From: Psychrobacter sp. 1044
GTDB lineage: Bacteria > Pseudomonadota > Gammaproteobacteria > Pseudomonadales > Moraxellaceae
Direction of reading: 5' to 3'
Length of the DNA stretch: 64,000 nt
Assembly (NCBI RefSeq): GCF_904846525.1
Contig: NZ_CAJHAZ010000001.1
Coordinates: 280,051-344,050 of the forward strand
Shown here: positions 63,899-64,000 of the stretch, in pieces
Layout of the letters: the number at the start of each line of letters is the position of its first letter
Position numbering within the stretch: position 1 is the first letter of the stretch
Translations under genes and position numbers: made by a program
The notes under the pieces: generated by a model
What the model was told of the DNA's origin: nothing
Seen by the model: only the letters and a program-made list of their open reading frames with translations
Database searches by the model: none

Positions 63899-64000
63899 AT
63901 GACAATTATTCACAATGATAGGTTTTCTATAAAAGATATGCGCCCAAAAAATAGAACTTTAGTGACTGATTTTAAAGATATTATTCAAATAGCTTATTAT
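63899..64000 (+). CDS. Possible start of a gene cut by the window edge
   Basis: An open frame from an ATG reads MTIIHNDRFSIKDMRPKNRT and continues to the window end; an internal ATG at 63938 (MRPKNRTLVTDFKDIIQIAY) is an alternative start. Two other overlapping ATG frames close quickly. There are only 34 codons, no clear ribosome binding site and no recognised family, so this is a weak call. Confidence 0.3.
   Translation, partial: MTIIHNDRFSIKDMRPKNRTLVTDFKDIIQIAYY

Noticed and set aside
1..64000. CRISPR arrays, tRNA or rRNA genes, complete insertion sequences, prophage or integrase genes
   Set aside because: No spaced direct repeats of the CRISPR kind, no cloverleaf or T-loop motif, and no transposase or integrase motif was seen on either strand. 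Reading by eye could miss a diverged tRNA.

Overview
The window is a chromosomal segment of a gammaproteobacterium of the family Moraxellaceae, most likely Psychrobacter. The grounds are moderate GC with AT-rich intergenic DNA, a Neisseria-PilB-like MsrAB, a scattered type II secretion pair (gspL-gspM), the bamD/rluD/pgeF neighbourhood, and housekeeping proteins carrying long polar or acidic extensions (DnaG, RluD, SecF, BamD). The genus is an inference from protein resemblance and style; no search was run. No rRNA, tRNA, CRISPR array, complete insertion sequence or prophage was recognised.

Layout. 1-9.4 kb: start of lipB, a coniferyl-type aldehyde dehydrogenase, a betaine-type ABC importer (binding protein fused to permease, then ATPase), a three-domain methionine sulfoxide reductase and pncB. 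9.4-23.5 kb: xseA-xseB, a small lipoprotein, an alpha/beta hydrolase, zapE, a nitroreductase, gpsA, sixA, gspL-gspM, a membrane protein, pyrD, and cvpA-purF. 23.6-30.7 kb, minus strand: azlC-azlD, a MATE exporter, yajC-secD-secF. 31-42 kb: a CNNM/CBS membrane protein, a small exported protein, a seven-LysM MltD-type transglycosylase facing an MltF-type one, a 1.1-kb gene-poor gap, a Nif3-like protein and a DegS-like protease. 42-48.2 kb, minus strand: the class Ia ribonucleotide reductase genes (yfaE, nrdB, nrdA), with nrdA and nrdB held apart by a 2.4-kb AT-rich island of small unknown genes, one split by a single in-frame amber codon. 48.7-59.7 kb, minus strand: a DUF493 protein, a methyltransferase, riboswitch-controlled tenA, a bestrophin, a ParD-like/map pair, rpoD, dnaG and bamD. 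60.4-64 kb, plus strand: rluD, pgeF, a flavodoxin-like protein, a minus-strand mini-lipoprotein, and a possible gene running off the end.

Repeats tie the window together. Four copies of a 171-172 bp element with inverted ends and mostly TA flanks lie only between genes. Two copies of a 110-bp palindrome have arms that have changed in concert. There is also a REP-like inverted pair, an 18-bp triplicate inside the ABC ATPase gene, and five tandem 13-mers in the gene-poor gap.

I found no clear-cut new multi-gene system. The best candidates for something undescribed are the nrdA/nrdB island with its amber-split zinc-finger-like gene, the co-varying palindromic repeats, and the 13-mer array with an orphan terminator nearby. 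The translationally overlapping ParD-like/map pair is a further lead.
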